DNA from: an uncultured Thermoguttaceae bacterium | GTDB taxonomy: Bacteria; Planctomycetota; Planctomycetia; Pirellulales; Thermoguttaceae | Assembly (NCBI GenBank): GCA_938084835.1 | Contig: CALKER010000010.1 | Location: 124,001 to 188,000, forward strand | Direction of reading: 5' to 3' | DNA length: 64,000 bases | Shown here: one piece after another, positions 49,777 through 60,700 of the stretch | How positions within the stretch are numbered: position 1 is the first letter of the stretch | Layout: each line of letters starts with the position of its first letter | The notes under the pieces: generated by a model | Told to the model about the DNA's origin: nothing | Databases searched by the model: none | The model's input: only the letters and a program-made list of their open reading frames with translations | Program-made: the position numbers and the translations under genes

Positions 49777-50421
49777 AAGCCTCCCATGCAGCTAGCGCTA
49801 TCATCCATAGCCTCGCATCGAACTTAATCACAAACGCGCCTTAGATCTACTGTTCAGCCAGTAATCCTTTGGCGTTGGGTTATGGGCTTACTTAATACCA
49901 AAAAAACGCCACACCTCCAATACCAGATTTGAAAATCCCGAGGTGGGTCTCAAGTAGCCCGCTTCGCCAAATGACCAGATGGGAAGTGGCGGCTTTTAGC
50001 TACGTATCCGAAGTTTGCTTCTCGCCACTTCTGCCACCCCAATCCGCAAAACAAAGGCAAATAATCCAGGCCAGATAAACCGTGTGTGCCCGCCCTACGA
50101 TTTGCTTCCAAGGTGTGCTGTCCAGTGAAAGAGCCTCTCGTTTCAATTAATATTGACAAACACGATTTAATCGCTTCTCACGTTGGGGCTTTCGGTGAGC
50201 AACAAGCGGCTCGTTCGTGAGCGTTGTCGACGACGTGCCAACCACCGGAAGGGTACGGGCATAACAAGCTACTCCCGAACAGAGGCAAATGATCCAGCGC
50301 TTATGGCCAGGAAGGAAACGATTGTGCAAACAAAAGAAGCTTGATTGGGAGCCGTGGACCTCATGTTACGCAAGCAAACCCCTCACCAAAGCAGTGGCTG
50401 CCAACGTGCCGGCTTTCGTGG
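49777..50421. other. Intergenic region with a diverged repeat
   Basis: No gene is supported. A weakly conserved 25-base segment (AACAAAGGCAAATAATCCAG at about 50051 and AACAGAGGCAAATGATCCAG at about 50278) occurs twice. Confidence 0.45.
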
Positions 50422-51312
50422 CTATGGCAATCCTAAAGCCCAACAAAGAACCCGGTCGCGCAATCGGTCCGGAAGGAAACGGAAAATGAGAAATGTAGCT
50501 TTGACCTGCCATCCCACGGGATAGCGTGTTTTAGGTCGTCTGGCGCTCAGGGCCCGCAGAATTGTGTGAACCACGGTTTTGACGTCCCTACCGCTGGTAG
50601 CCATCCAATCGGTGGCGCGGCGCATGGCGTCGAAGTCTTCTTCGTAGATACTCCGCACCTCCCGAGGTAAGCTCGCCAGCTTCTCCCCCCATGCCTCGAG
50701 CTTTTCCTCGGCGAACTGCCTCGATCGCTCCCAAATGGCCGTTTGTGTATTACCAGGTTCCACGACGATCACGTGGATGCCGAATCGTCGGAGCTCGACT
50801 CGGAGTACATCGCTTAATGCTTCCAGGGCAAACTTTGAGCAGGTGTACGGCCCAAAATAGGGCGGGGAGACACGTCCACTAATCGAGCTAATGTTGACAA
50901 CTCGACCTCGAGCCTTCCGCAACATAGGCAGAAAGTGGCGGATGAGGTTGACGTGGCCAAAAAAGTTCACTTCAAATTGTTGCCGCCAAGTTTCAGGTTC
51001 AAGAAACTCCACCGGGCCGGTAAGCGCAACACCGGCGTTGTTGACAAGACCCCAAAGACCAACGTCTCCGACTTTGGTTTCCACAATCCGAGCTGCCTCC
51101 GAAATCGTATCCGGCTTGGTGAGGTCGATCCGAAGCACTTCCAAACGGGGGGAGGCAAGCTCCCGCAGGCGGGCCTCCGCCTCTGCCGTGCGGACGCTAG
51201 CCAGCACCCGAAATCCGGAGCGGTCGAGTTCAAGAGCTGTCGCTTGGCCTATGCCCGAAGAGGCTCCGGTTACCAATACAGCCTTGTCCTGTGATTGAGC
51301 TACCAGTGGCAT
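50422..51312 (-). CDS. SDR family oxidoreductase
   Basis: A 296-residue short-chain dehydrogenase/reductase of the classical type. It has the NAD(P)-binding TGASSGIG, the NNAG motif, and the catalytic Ser-Tyr-Lys set in NISSISG and YTCSK. ARG at the end of the second strand (ASVRTAEAE) suggests NADP preference. The layout resembles retinol or 17-beta-type dehydrogenases, as common in bacteria, but the substrate cannot be told. The C-terminus has a hydrophobic region (ATFLIFRFLPDRLRDRVLCWALG) that may attach to the membrane. The ATG at 51312 follows GGGGGAATG; another ATG lies eight codons upstream. Confidence 0.88.
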   Translation of the reverse strand: MPLVAQSQDKAVLVTGASSGIGQATALELDRSGFRVLASVRTAEAEARLRELASPRLEVLRIDLTKPDTISEAARIVETKVGDVGLWGLVNNAGVALTGPVEFLEPETWRQQFEVNFFGHVNLIRHFLPMLRKARGRVVNISSISGRVSPPYFGPYTCSKFALEALSDVLRVELRRFGIHVIVVEPGNTQTAIWERSRQFAEEKLEAWGEKLASLPREVRSIYEEDFDAMRRATDWMATSGRDVKTVVHTILRALSARRPKTRYPVGWQVKATFLIFRFLPDRLRDRVLCWALGLP

Positions 51313-51438
51313 ATCATTCCCCCAAAAGGTTGGCATAGTCCAGTGTGGATCCGTTTGCCTTTTTGAATTGCCAGCTTTTTCACTTGATCAGCTCGCAGCC
51401 ATTTTCCCGGCGCTTCACAAAACTTTTACCAAGACCAA

Positions 51439-51466
51439 TTGACTTTTTAGCCTAGTTGCATATAAG
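51439..51466 (+). promoter_or_regulatory. Promoter of the peroxiredoxin gene with possible Fur/PerR-type site
   Basis: TTGACT (51439-51444), a 16 bp spacer, and TATAAG (51461-51466). The -10 region overlaps an imperfect A/T inverted repeat ATAAGTATTAT, reminiscent of Fur/PerR boxes; that match is weak. The leader would be about 118 nt. Confidence 0.55.
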
Positions 51467-51590
51467 TATTATTTGCAAATCCGTTGCAAGTGCTACATCG
51501 TCCCTTCAAGGCCTAATTCAGAGGGCTTTGAGTCATCGGATGTAGGTGTGTAAGGAGTTCGCAAACCAGTTGTAAAGGAGGTCAAAGGTC

Positions 51591-52181
51591 ATGGCAGTTT
51601 TGGTTGGAAAACCGGCTCCAAATTTTACTGCAACAGCGGTAATGCCCGACGGGTCTTTCGGCGAGGTATCACTAAGCCACTATCGCGGTAAGTATGTACT
51701 TCTTTTCTTCTGGCCGCTTGATTTCACGTTCGTATGTCCCACGGAAATCATCGCGTTTTCGGACGCGGCCCCTCAGTTCGAAGCCCTTAATGTGCAGATA
51801 CTGGGCTGTTCGATTGATAGCCACTTTACACATCTAGCGTGGCGGAAGGTTCCTCGTAGACAAGGCGGATTAGGAGAAATTCGATACCCGTTGATCGCTG
51901 ATTTACGGAAGGAGATCTCAGAGGCTTACGACGTGTTGCACCCAATGGGGGTGGCTCTTCGGGGGCTCTTCCTAATCGACAAGGAGGGAATTGTCCGGCA
52001 CCAGGTGGTCAATGACTTGCCGCTTGGGCGAAGCGTTGATGAGGCTTTGCGCATGGTGAAGGCTCTTCAGTTCTACGAAAAGTATGGGGAAGTATGTCCG
52101 GCCAATTGGCGAGAAGGCGATCCAACGATTAAACCCGATCCCGAAGCTTGTAAAGAGTTCTTCGAGAAAGTTTATCATTAA
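51591..52181 (+). CDS. 2-Cys peroxiredoxin (AhpC/Prx1 type)
   Basis: Thiol peroxidase that reduces hydrogen peroxide and organic hydroperoxides. The peroxidatic cysteine lies in DFTFVCPTE (Cys49) and the resolving cysteine in GEVCPANW (Cys169), so it is a typical two-cysteine enzyme. The C-terminal [10 protein letters not shown] is the helix that carries the YF motif in many members, suggesting sensitivity to overoxidation. The ATG has the ideal AAAGGAGGTCAAAGG. Reductant (thioredoxin or AhpF) is not encoded nearby. It follows the divergent SDR gene by 278 bp and has its own promoter. Confidence 0.93.
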   Translation: MAVLVGKPAPNFTATAVMPDGSFGEVSLSHYRGKYVLLFFWPLDFTFVCPTEIIAFSDAAPQFEALNVQILGCSIDSHFTHLAWRKVPRRQGGLGEIRYPLIADLRKEISEAYDVLHPMGVALRGLFLIDKEGIVRHQVVNDLPLGRSVDEALRMVKALQFYEKYGEVCPANWREGDPTIKPDPEACKEFFEKVYH

Positions 52182-54361
52182 TCTCAGCATCGCAGGGGAT
52201 CCGTGTCCAGAGTTTCTTTGGCACAGAAGACCCAGTTGCGGGGCCGGTTTGGCTTACTTAGCAAAGGCTCGCCGGCCCCAAATGACGCGCGGTCAGGATT
52301 GGAGGGGACTGGCCGGAGGATCCGAGCCTCACCGTGGGTCATTTCAGGAAAAATTACTTGGAGATCCGGTTACGCAACCGCCGGGGACATGGCGGTAAGA
52401 CTAAGACGTGCTAGGCCGCAGCTCGCGGGGGAAATTTCACTCGGTACTCTGCGTCTGCAGAGTCTCATCTACATTGGAAGCCGGGGTGTCCAGGGTAGGA
52501 AACAAATCGGAAACTAGCGTGGAAGGTTTTCGTTCTTGGCACCGAAGATGGTGCCCCAAGAAAGCTGTAAAGTGAGAAAAATGTCCGTGGCTTTCACTGT
52601 TGAGGCCGTTCTTCGAGCGTACGATCTTTCCCCCAGTTCGAAGTTGCTTGTGAGGCTGTTCTAAACTTTTTCTAGTCTCCCTGATCCCCTAAGGCAGCTG
52701 GCTCCCGGCTTGAGTTTCGTCTGCCCTGGGTCTCGTACGGGGGCCCGATGCCCCTTTCTGATTTCGAACGCTTGGCCAGTATTGGCCACAGTTATGTTTG
52801 CCGAGGGCCACGAGCGGGCCTGTGATTTTTTGCCAAGAGATAGCCACTGGAAGGCAAAGAGCGCGGGCATGTTAGAGATTGGGCTAATGGTCGGCCCTCA
52901 CAGGAATCGAAGGAGCAAAGCGCGTTCGCGTGATTAAAGTACGGAATATTCCTTCCTTTCCCGGAAAAAGCTGCTAAACAGAAGCGTAGGCCCCAATTAA
53001 AACGAAGGTTCGTGGGCTAACATGCCGGCCTTATGTTTTTCCCCTTGTGGTTAGCGGCGACCCACAAGCTCATCAATTTAAATCAATCCGGTTTTGTCTT
53101 TAATACCAGGCTGCGCGTCGGATTGAGGAGCTCGCATTATTGGTGAATTCCGTCCCGGCTGAGCAAGCTTCTTTGGATCCGTGGGCCTCCAGTTGCTTCG
53201 AAGACTCCATCTCGTTTTGATTGCGTTGGCGCGTTGGTTCGGCATCATCGTGTTAAACATGTACCGCGGCCTGAGCTACTTCCATCCGCGCAGTTACTGG
53301 GTGGTAACAAGGCGCTTGCGGTCTTCAAGGAGTAGGCACTCGGACAGGCAGTTGGCCCACTTGGTCAACGTGATTAAGGCCTGCTGAGCATTTGCCGCAG
53401 GTGGCCAGGCAATTGTTGAAGCTTGATGGTTATCTTGCGTTTGCCTTTAAAGAGATCCTCTAACTTGATTCACGAAAGCTTCTGGCGGCAAAATTCCGAT
53501 CTTGTACGCAAATCATTCGTCGAAAACCTCCTCCTTTAGTTTCCGTGCTTCCATGCCGCGAGGTGCCTACCCGAAAGGGAAACACCGTCCGTTTCGCAAC
53601 GGCAGTGATGGCTATTTTGTTTTTTCGAGCGGTCTGGAACGGCTAATCGTTGGGCGACCTTCGTAAAGCGGTTTGGTGAATTGTGCTCGGCAAGAGCCGC
53701 GGTTAATCTAAATGCACAAGCGGTTAATCTAAATGCACAAGTTTAACCGGGAGACTATCTTCATTGCAGCGCCTTCGAAAAAGAAAGGGCGGCCTATTAT
53801 GGGTAATGCGTGGCTTAAATGAAATTGCAGCAAGCGCTAGTTGCGGACTATTGCGGCTCGGTTTTGTCGGCATTTGGCGTTGAGGTCCCTACCGGGCCGC
53901 CGTCGGGCCTGATCGATCGAGGTGTTCAACCCGAGGGATGTGGGTACACAGCCCGAGGACCAATGCCCGGGGTTTTTCTTCAACCCAAGATTTAGTCACC
54001 GGAGATGCATGGTTGCCACACAACATCCTTCCGGCGCGAACTCTTGCTACGCTCCCAAGCTGCTGGAACATCGTAGGGGAAAAAGAGTTATCGAGACCAA
54101 TACTTGCCCGCGGCTTGGATCATTCGTACCGATAGTAAACGCGAGAGGTCATTTTAATTTTTGAGACCCGTTTTGCAGCCGCTTGTATAGGGTGTCGGCA
54201 GAACCTCCCCGGGCACGACAAAGCTGCCTCAACTAGCGCGCCAATTCGCACAGGTAGTGCTGCCTTGACGCCTTTTGCGAAAGTCTCCCAATCGAAGAGA
54301 ACGGTGTGTCAACGAGACCAAAAGGTCACGAAATCGTGGGTCCCGAGGTGAGGAGATCACA
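52182..54361. other. Longest gene-free stretch (2.2 kb)
   Basis: No credible gene, tRNA or insertion-sequence remnant is visible on either strand. The only clear element is the 21 bp tandem duplication at 53699-53740. A weak promoter-like pair (TTGAGA at 54161-54166 and TGTATA at 54184-54189) precedes the glycosidase-like gene. Confidence 0.5.
53699..53740. repeat. Perfect tandem duplication of 21 bp
   Basis: A 21-base unit beginning GCGGTTAATCTAAATGCACA occurs twice without interruption (53699-53719 and 53720-53740). Confidence 0.9.
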
Positions 54362-57202
54362 ATGTTCGCAAGGGGAATGTTAGCGACTTTGATCGTGATT
54401 TCCGCAACAACAATTTTTCCAATCACTCCGGTGTTTGCGATTGGCGACGCGGAGGAAAAGCACGGGGGTATTGTGCTTGAAAACAAATTTGCCAGGTGGG
54501 TGATAAACGACCGTGGTCAGACGATCGAGTTTGTAGATAAAGCCACCGGTGAGAACTATATCGCCTCACCCTGGCCAGTAGCGATCCTCAGGGTAGGCGA
54601 TCGTGATTACACCCCCGCGTCCTTGGAGGTAACGGGCAATCGAGGAAAAATAGAATTTGCAAATGCTAATGCGAGGGCAGTTTTAGAATTTCAGGCGGCG
54701 CAGAGTTATTTTGTTGTTCGACTTATGAGCTACGAGGGGCCTCCGCCGCAGTGGCTTAGCATTATTTCCTTGCGGCTTCGGCTCAGTGCTCACCGGAACT
54801 GGACCTCCGGAGTGGTTTCAGACGGACGTTTTGCGTGCTGTGTCCGCGTCCCAGACTATCGGCTAGGCTGGTCGTTGGGAGGAGGAAGTGAAGCAGCTAT
54901 CTCGGTGGTTGCTTACCCCCACCGGTGGTGGGAAGGGGCGTGGGCAGCTGTGGTTGCGGCGCCTAACCCGGCCATTCGGGGTGCTTTGAAAGCGCTTGTA
55001 GCAAGCGAACCAATGATTTATTCCCCAGTGGGGGGCCCCTTCGCTTGGGAGAGCGGAGCTACTCGTGGTTCCTACGTTTTCGCGAGTGTCACCCAGTCCA
55101 ATGTGGATCAGTGGATCGAGCTGTGCAAACGTGCTGGGATTGATTTGATCCACCTGATTGGGTGGGATGCGTCTCAGGGACATTACGAACCGCAAAAAAA
55201 TGCCTTCCCCGACGGGTTAGACGGCCTGAAACACACGGTGGAGAAGATTCATGCCGCCGGATTGAGAGTAGGGCTTCATTACCTTTTCGGTATTTCGCCA
55301 AATGATCCCTACATCACCCCTAAGCCGGATCCCCGGCTCAAAGTAAACGTGCGATTTGAGCTAGCCTCCTCTGTTGACGAAGCTGCCGATTTTATTCCCA
55401 CTACGACAACCCCGCGGGATCTTCCTACGGTGTGGGCGTATATGAGCCGCGGCAACGTAGTGAGGATTGGGGACGAGCTAATTCAGTATCAAGCACTTTC
55501 CGAGGAACCACCTGGGTTTGCCAAGTGCCGGCGTGGGGCTTTCGGAACAACGCCCAGATCGCATGATGCTGGCTCACCCGTCGAACACCTTTACGTGATC
55601 TACGGCCTGTTTTATCCAGACGAACAAAGTGATTTGATCGAGGAGATTGCAGACAGGATCGCAGCGGTAGTAAACGCCTGCAAGATTGATCTTGTTTACA
55701 TGGATGGGGCCGAGGGAATGCCCGGCGGCTGGTACGGCATCGGGCGGATGAGGGCGGAAGTATTCCGTCGCTTTGACCACCCGGTCTTGGTCGAGGCCAG
55801 CGAGTGGGGATACCACTCGTGGGCGTTTCATTCCCGAACGGGTGCTTGGGATCATCCCAATTGGGGGTTAAAGAGATTCGTCGACATCCACGTGGCTTCC
55901 AACCGAGCTTACCAAGAGCTTTCCCTCCTTCCTACTCAGCTTGGTTGGTGGGCAATTCTCAGCGATAGCCGAGACCACTATGCCGAACTTCCCGACGAGC
56001 TTGAGTACCTTTGCGTGAAATCGCTTGCTTGGGATATGCCGCTGTCATTCCAAGGAATCACCGTGGGCAAACCCGCCAATCTACGGGAGGATGAGTATCT
56101 GGAGATGTTGGGCCGGTATGAGCGTTTACGGCTTGCCCGAGCTGTGCCCGAGAACATTCTAAGGCAGCTCCAAGAGGAAGGGCGAGAATTCCGCTTAAAG
56201 TATCTCTCCCAGCGTGATTGGCATTTCGTGCCGTGCCAGTGGCTATGGCGGCGCGTGGAACTTACTGAGGGTGTTTGGGGCGAGTGGGAGGCTGTCAACC
56301 ATTGGGCTGAGCAGCCACTCAAATTCCGCATTCGCGTGTTGGAGGTAGCGGATACATTGTCCCGGGAGCAGGTTCTGCTTACGGACTTTTCGGACCAGTC
56401 TATTTCTCCAGAGGCCGCTCCGGGAGTGGAGGTAAGGTTCACCTCAAGCGCCACTGAGGATGGGCCTGTTCCGCAAATGGGTGAACTGACGGTTCGCAAC
56501 GACAGCAGACCGCCACGGGCAAGCTGGGCTCGCCTCCCCCTTCGTTTCGCGGACGCAAAGAACCTGTCAAAGCTTGGGGCCTTAGGGGTATGGGTTCGCG
56601 GTGACGGGAAAGGCGAAGTTCTTAATTTCCAGCTTCGTAATCCGGAGTTTTACTGGCCCACATGTGCCGAACATTATGTGCTTGTGGATTACGAAGGATG
56701 GAAGTTTCACGAGCTCCATTTCAAAGAGCGCGATGCGCATCGACACGGGGAGTACGAATGGCCTTATAGCGATTATTATGCGATTTATCGCAATCCTCTC
56801 ATCCGGTATCACGTCGACGGTCTCACACTTTATGTGAACAACGTTCCTCCGGGCGAGACGATTCGATGTTTCATCGGTCCCGTCGTAGCTTTTCCTACGC
56901 AGAAGATTCGGATCACTGAGCTAACACTTCGGGTAAGCGGGCGCTCCATGGAAATTCCGGTTACCATGGAATCGGGTCACTACCTCGAATGTTTGACGCA
57001 GGGGGAAGTGGTTCACTTCGATGCTCAGGGACAACTTTTGGGTAAGCTGCAATTTCACGAGCAGCTACCGGTTCTTGCGCCCGGGGCCAACCGCATTGAA
57101 GTTCGCAGCAAACTTCGCTCGGACAGCTCCTCAGAACGCCGCGGCGGAAAGATTCGCTTGGAAATGTGGATTTTAACTGAGGGCGATCCGCTAACACCGT
57201 AG
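54362..57202 (+). CDS. Secreted TIM-barrel glycosidase-like protein
   Basis: A 946-residue exported protein; I do not recognise an exact glycoside hydrolase family. The signal peptide ends near ITPVFAIG (residue 26). A beta-sandwich (about 30-230) precedes a (beta/alpha)8-like barrel (about 240-640). Its strands include IDLIHLIGWDAS, VGLHYLFGI and DLVYMDGAEG (Asp448), then VLVEASEWG (Glu478, Glu481); these acids are the likely catalytic candidates. A DUF-like beta domain and a jelly-roll domain follow (about 660-946). The layout resembles retaining alpha-glycosidases of the GH27/31/36 clan. The ATG follows GAGGAGATC. It is first of three consecutive secreted glycosidase-type genes. Confidence 0.75.
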   Translation: MFARGMLATLIVISATTIFPITPVFAIGDAEEKHGGIVLENKFARWVINDRGQTIEFVDKATGENYIASPWPVAILRVGDRDYTPASLEVTGNRGKIEFANANARAVLEFQAAQSYFVVRLMSYEGPPPQWLSIISLRLRLSAHRNWTSGVVSDGRFACCVRVPDYRLGWSLGGGSEAAISVVAYPHRWWEGAWAAVVAAPNPAIRGALKALVASEPMIYSPVGGPFAWESGATRGSYVFASVTQSNVDQWIELCKRAGIDLIHLIGWDASQGHYEPQKNAFPDGLDGLKHTVEKIHAAGLRVGLHYLFGISPNDPYITPKPDPRLKVNVRFELASSVDEAADFIPTTTTPRDLPTVWAYMSRGNVVRIGDELIQYQALSEEPPGFAKCRRGAFGTTPRSHDAGSPVEHLYVIYGLFYPDEQSDLIEEIADRIAAVVNACKIDLVYMDGAEGMPGGWYGIGRMRAEVFRRFDHPVLVEASEWGYHSWAFHSRTGAWDHPNWGLKRFVDIHVASNRAYQELSLLPTQLGWWAILSDSRDHYAELPDELEYLCVKSLAWDMPLSFQGITVGKPANLREDEYLEMLGRYERLRLARAVPENILRQLQEEGREFRLKYLSQRDWHFVPCQWLWRRVELTEGVWGEWEAVNHWAEQPLKFRIRVLEVADTLSREQVLLTDFSDQSISPEAAPGVEVRFTSSATEDGPVPQMGELTVRNDSRPPRASWARLPLRFADAKNLSKLGALGVWVRGDGKGEVLNFQLRNPEFYWPTCAEHYVLVDYEGWKFHELHFKERDAHRHGEYEWPYSDYYAIYRNPLIRYHVDGLTLYVNNVPPGETIRCFIGPVVAFPTQKIRITELTLRVSGRSMEIPVTMESGHYLECLTQGEVVHFDAQGQLLGKLQFHEQLPVLAPGANRIEVRSKLRSDSSSERRGGKIRLEMWILTEGDPLTP

Positions 57203-57769
57203 ATCGCCAAGGAGACGGCACGGTTCCCGAAAAACCTCAATCGAACAGGATGATAAAGCTGTGAGTGTGACCATAAAGTAAGCTCCAAACTTTATTGTTG
57301 ATGAATGAGATTAACTAGCTTGAGAGTGGTCGCCGAATCCGTTTGCAGCAGTAAGTTGCTCTTCAATTAAGTTCTCCTTAGTTGACAGAGCGTCAGAAAG
57401 GCCGTACTGGCCTATGTCGGCTGTGGGGCAAGAAAATGCGAGAACCTGTACAACCAAGTCGCAACAAACTAGGCCGGAGGCGTCGCGAATTGATGAAGCA
57501 AGAATTTTGCTTATTGGTGGGTGACCTTAAGAGACTTCTTTTGGATCATCACCCCAAGTCGGTGGTAATGCCAGTGAGGGTCTATAATCGTCTGCTTTTT
57601 TGGACATGTCTGTCTACGGAGAGCACAAGGACTTGGGTTGAAACGGGCTTGGGAAAATGGAAAGCTTAAGCCCCACGGGACGCCTGAGAGTTTCGACGAT
57701 TTGCTCCGGAAAATAGCAATCTTCGTGCAGCGTACCAGGTTGTTTTGAACCTTCGAGAGACGGTCAAAC
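57203..57769. other. Intergenic region between two glycosidase-type genes
   Basis: No gene is supported; a basic 95-codon frame starting at TTG (57382) lacks a ribosome site and family resemblance. Confidence 0.5.
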
Positions 57770-60700
57770 ATGAAAGCGTCCACGTCTGATGAATCTTATC
57801 GCGTTGGGCTACCATACGAAAAGTGCGACCTCCAGGAGCACGGGGATATCTTGGTCCGCGCGGCAAGCTGGCCTTTCTCGCTCCCTGCTCTTGTTGCGGC
57901 TTTAATGACAATACTCCTTCTGAACGGACGGTGGGCAATCGCGGAAGACAACTGGCCGGCAAAGCTTTATTGCGACGGTGGTGGGTTATGGCGTGCTAGG
58001 CTTCGCATTGTGGTCCACAATTTCCGACCAACCCCGCTAAGGGGGTTTCCAGTGGTTGTTCCGCTGGGGAAAGGATCAGGCTTACCTCTTGCAGGCAAGC
58101 ACCGTGTGGATGAAATCCGGGTCTGCGATGAAAAAGGCTCGGAACTTCTCTTTGCGGTGCGGGATGGCCATGGTCAAGTTATGCCGGGCGGTCCTATCCC
58201 TGAGGATGCCGCACTTGTTATACCCGTGGAGTGTAGCGGGTTGGGGCGAGCTGCGCTTTTTGTTTACTACGATAATCCTCAGGCCTGGCCCGTACCGGAC
58301 TTTCTCGAGCGTTATCCGGGTGTTGTCAACGGCGACTTAGAAGTCGGGGTTTTAGGATCACCGATCGGCTGGCGTCATGATGAACCCACCCCTACACATC
58401 GAACTTTTTGGACGGACGAAACGGCACATTCGGGACATTGGTCCCTAAAAACTGTTGTGGCTCGCGGGGCGAAGCCTACGTGGATTGCCACCCGACAACA
58501 GGGAATAGCCATTCGAGGAGGAGTCCGGTACCGGCTCCGCGCGTGGGTGCGGGCCGAGGACGTGGACGGTTTTGCCGGCTGGTATATCCACTTGGGCAAT
58601 GAGAGCAATCCAATGATTCAGGGGCCCGTTTTTTCGGCCGGGGGTGGTACGTACGACTGGAAGGCGGTGGAAGCGGAATTTATCCCACCGCCGGAGGTGA
58701 ACGTGGCCAGTATCGGCACCGTCGTGTGGGGGACCGGAACCGCCTGGTACGACTCAGTCAGCTTGGAATGCCTCGACCCTGAAGGGCTGGCTCTTCAATT
58801 GGGCTGTGAAGAGCGGATTGAGCTTCGCATTCTTGGCAAATCGGAAGATGGCCGGCTGCTGCCTCCGTGCGGGGGAAAAACTAAGGGTGGGCACCAGGCG
58901 CTCACTTGGAAGGGGCGCGCTACCCTTCGGGTCGTCAACACGAGCCGACACGAGTTCGCCCCGTGCTTGGTGACGGTCGAGGCGAATTACCTTCGGGCAG
59001 CGTTTGGCCGGAACTTTTCCGCAGAGAACATCCTGGTAACCACCCCAGAGGAAGTGGTTCCCTCATACCTCGGAAGCTCTTTGCTTTTTGTAGGTCATGT
59101 GCCTCCACAGAGTATCTGCCATTACTACGTTTACGTGGGCGACGCAACCCTCCCGGTTCAGCAGGTATGTGGTTGGGCGGAGCTAGTATCCAAAGCGCTG
59201 AATTTGGTGGAAAATCCTAGTTTCGAGCGGAACCTCCAATACCCGCAAGGGTGGAGCACGTCCGGCATTGATGGGGCGGCAGCCACCGTTCGCATAATCT
59301 GTGACCAAGATGCCCCAACGGGGCTAGGGAGATGCTTTGCGGAACTATCGATCCCACCGGGCGTCCCGGCTGAGTGGCGCGGACTTCGTCAGCGGGTGCC
59401 GGTAGAAGGCGGAAAGCCTTACTTCGTGGGAGGGTGGGTTCGGCCGCAAGACGTACTGGGGAATGTGCGCATCCACATCCATCGCCGGAAGTCCGACGGA
59501 ACTTTGGCCGGGGAAGATGCGATTACTTCCGTGGGGCCTACGCTTTCCGGCACGCAGGGGTGGACACTCCTATCCGGAATAATTTCCACATCGAATGACA
59601 CCGCCTTTCTCGAAATTCACCTGACAACCAACTGTCCCGGTACAGTCCATTATGATGGCCTACTTGTAGCCCCTGTGTTGGTGGGGGAGGTAAGCGAGGT
59701 CCAACGGGCCCCTCGCCCAAGCGCACCTGGGATCACATTGTGGCAGGTCCCGGCGGTGATGAAAGTATTCCCCCACTCTTTGCCGCCATCTGAGGATGAA
59801 AAATCCATACCCGCAGCAATATTTGTGGCACGCAATGAATGGGAGGCCCTTCAGCTGGCCATCCGGAGCGAAGATGAAGCGGGAAACATAGAAATCGAGG
59901 TCGATCCCCCCACCAGCTCTAGTGGAGATCGGCTTACCGACTTCAAAGTCTATCGCTGCGGCTTTGTCCCCGTCGATTACCCCAGCAGTTACTATCGAGC
60001 CACCGAACGAGCGTGGGAACGGAAGATTCCCCGCAGTCCACCGAGCTGTGATGGTTGGGTGGGGTGGTGGCCGGACCCCCTCGTGCCCTCCCGCTCCCTC
60101 TCAGTGCAACGACAGCAAACCGAGTCCTTGTGGCTAATATTTCGGGTCCCCGCCGAGGCAAAGGCGGGAACCTATCGGGGCGTGGTTCGGCTGGTACGAA
60201 CGTCAGAGCAAGGAGAAGTAAAACAGGTAGTAGCGGCAAAGGAATTTGTGGTTCGGGTCTGGGATTTTGCCCTCCCGCAGCGCATTGATTTTATCGCGAT
60301 CTATGACGTACGCTTCGGGCCCGGCGGACGTTGGTGGCGACACCCACCGCAGGAGATGTACACAAAGTTAGTCGAATTTTTGGCAGCCCGTAGATTATGT
60401 CCGGACATGATTCACCCCGCACCACGGTTGCGTTGGGTTAATGGCCGAGTGGAAGCAGATTTTACAGACTTTGATCGCGCCGCGATCTGGTATTTTGAGC
60501 GACTCGGACTGCCGGTGGCCTATATGCCGCACGATTTTTACTTGTTCGGCTGGGGCCTTCCACCAAAGACGATTGCTGGTGTCAGACCATTTCCCGGGGA
60601 ATTTCCGTACGCTGGGGTGGATCGTTCGGCTCTATCGCCCGAGTACAAACAGATTTATCAGGCGTTATTGAAGACTTTTTGGGAGCATATACGCGGGCGT

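Noticed and set aside
57382..57669. 95-codon plus-strand frame between two glycosidase genes
   Set aside because: TTG start, no ribosome site, and a composition typical of random frames.
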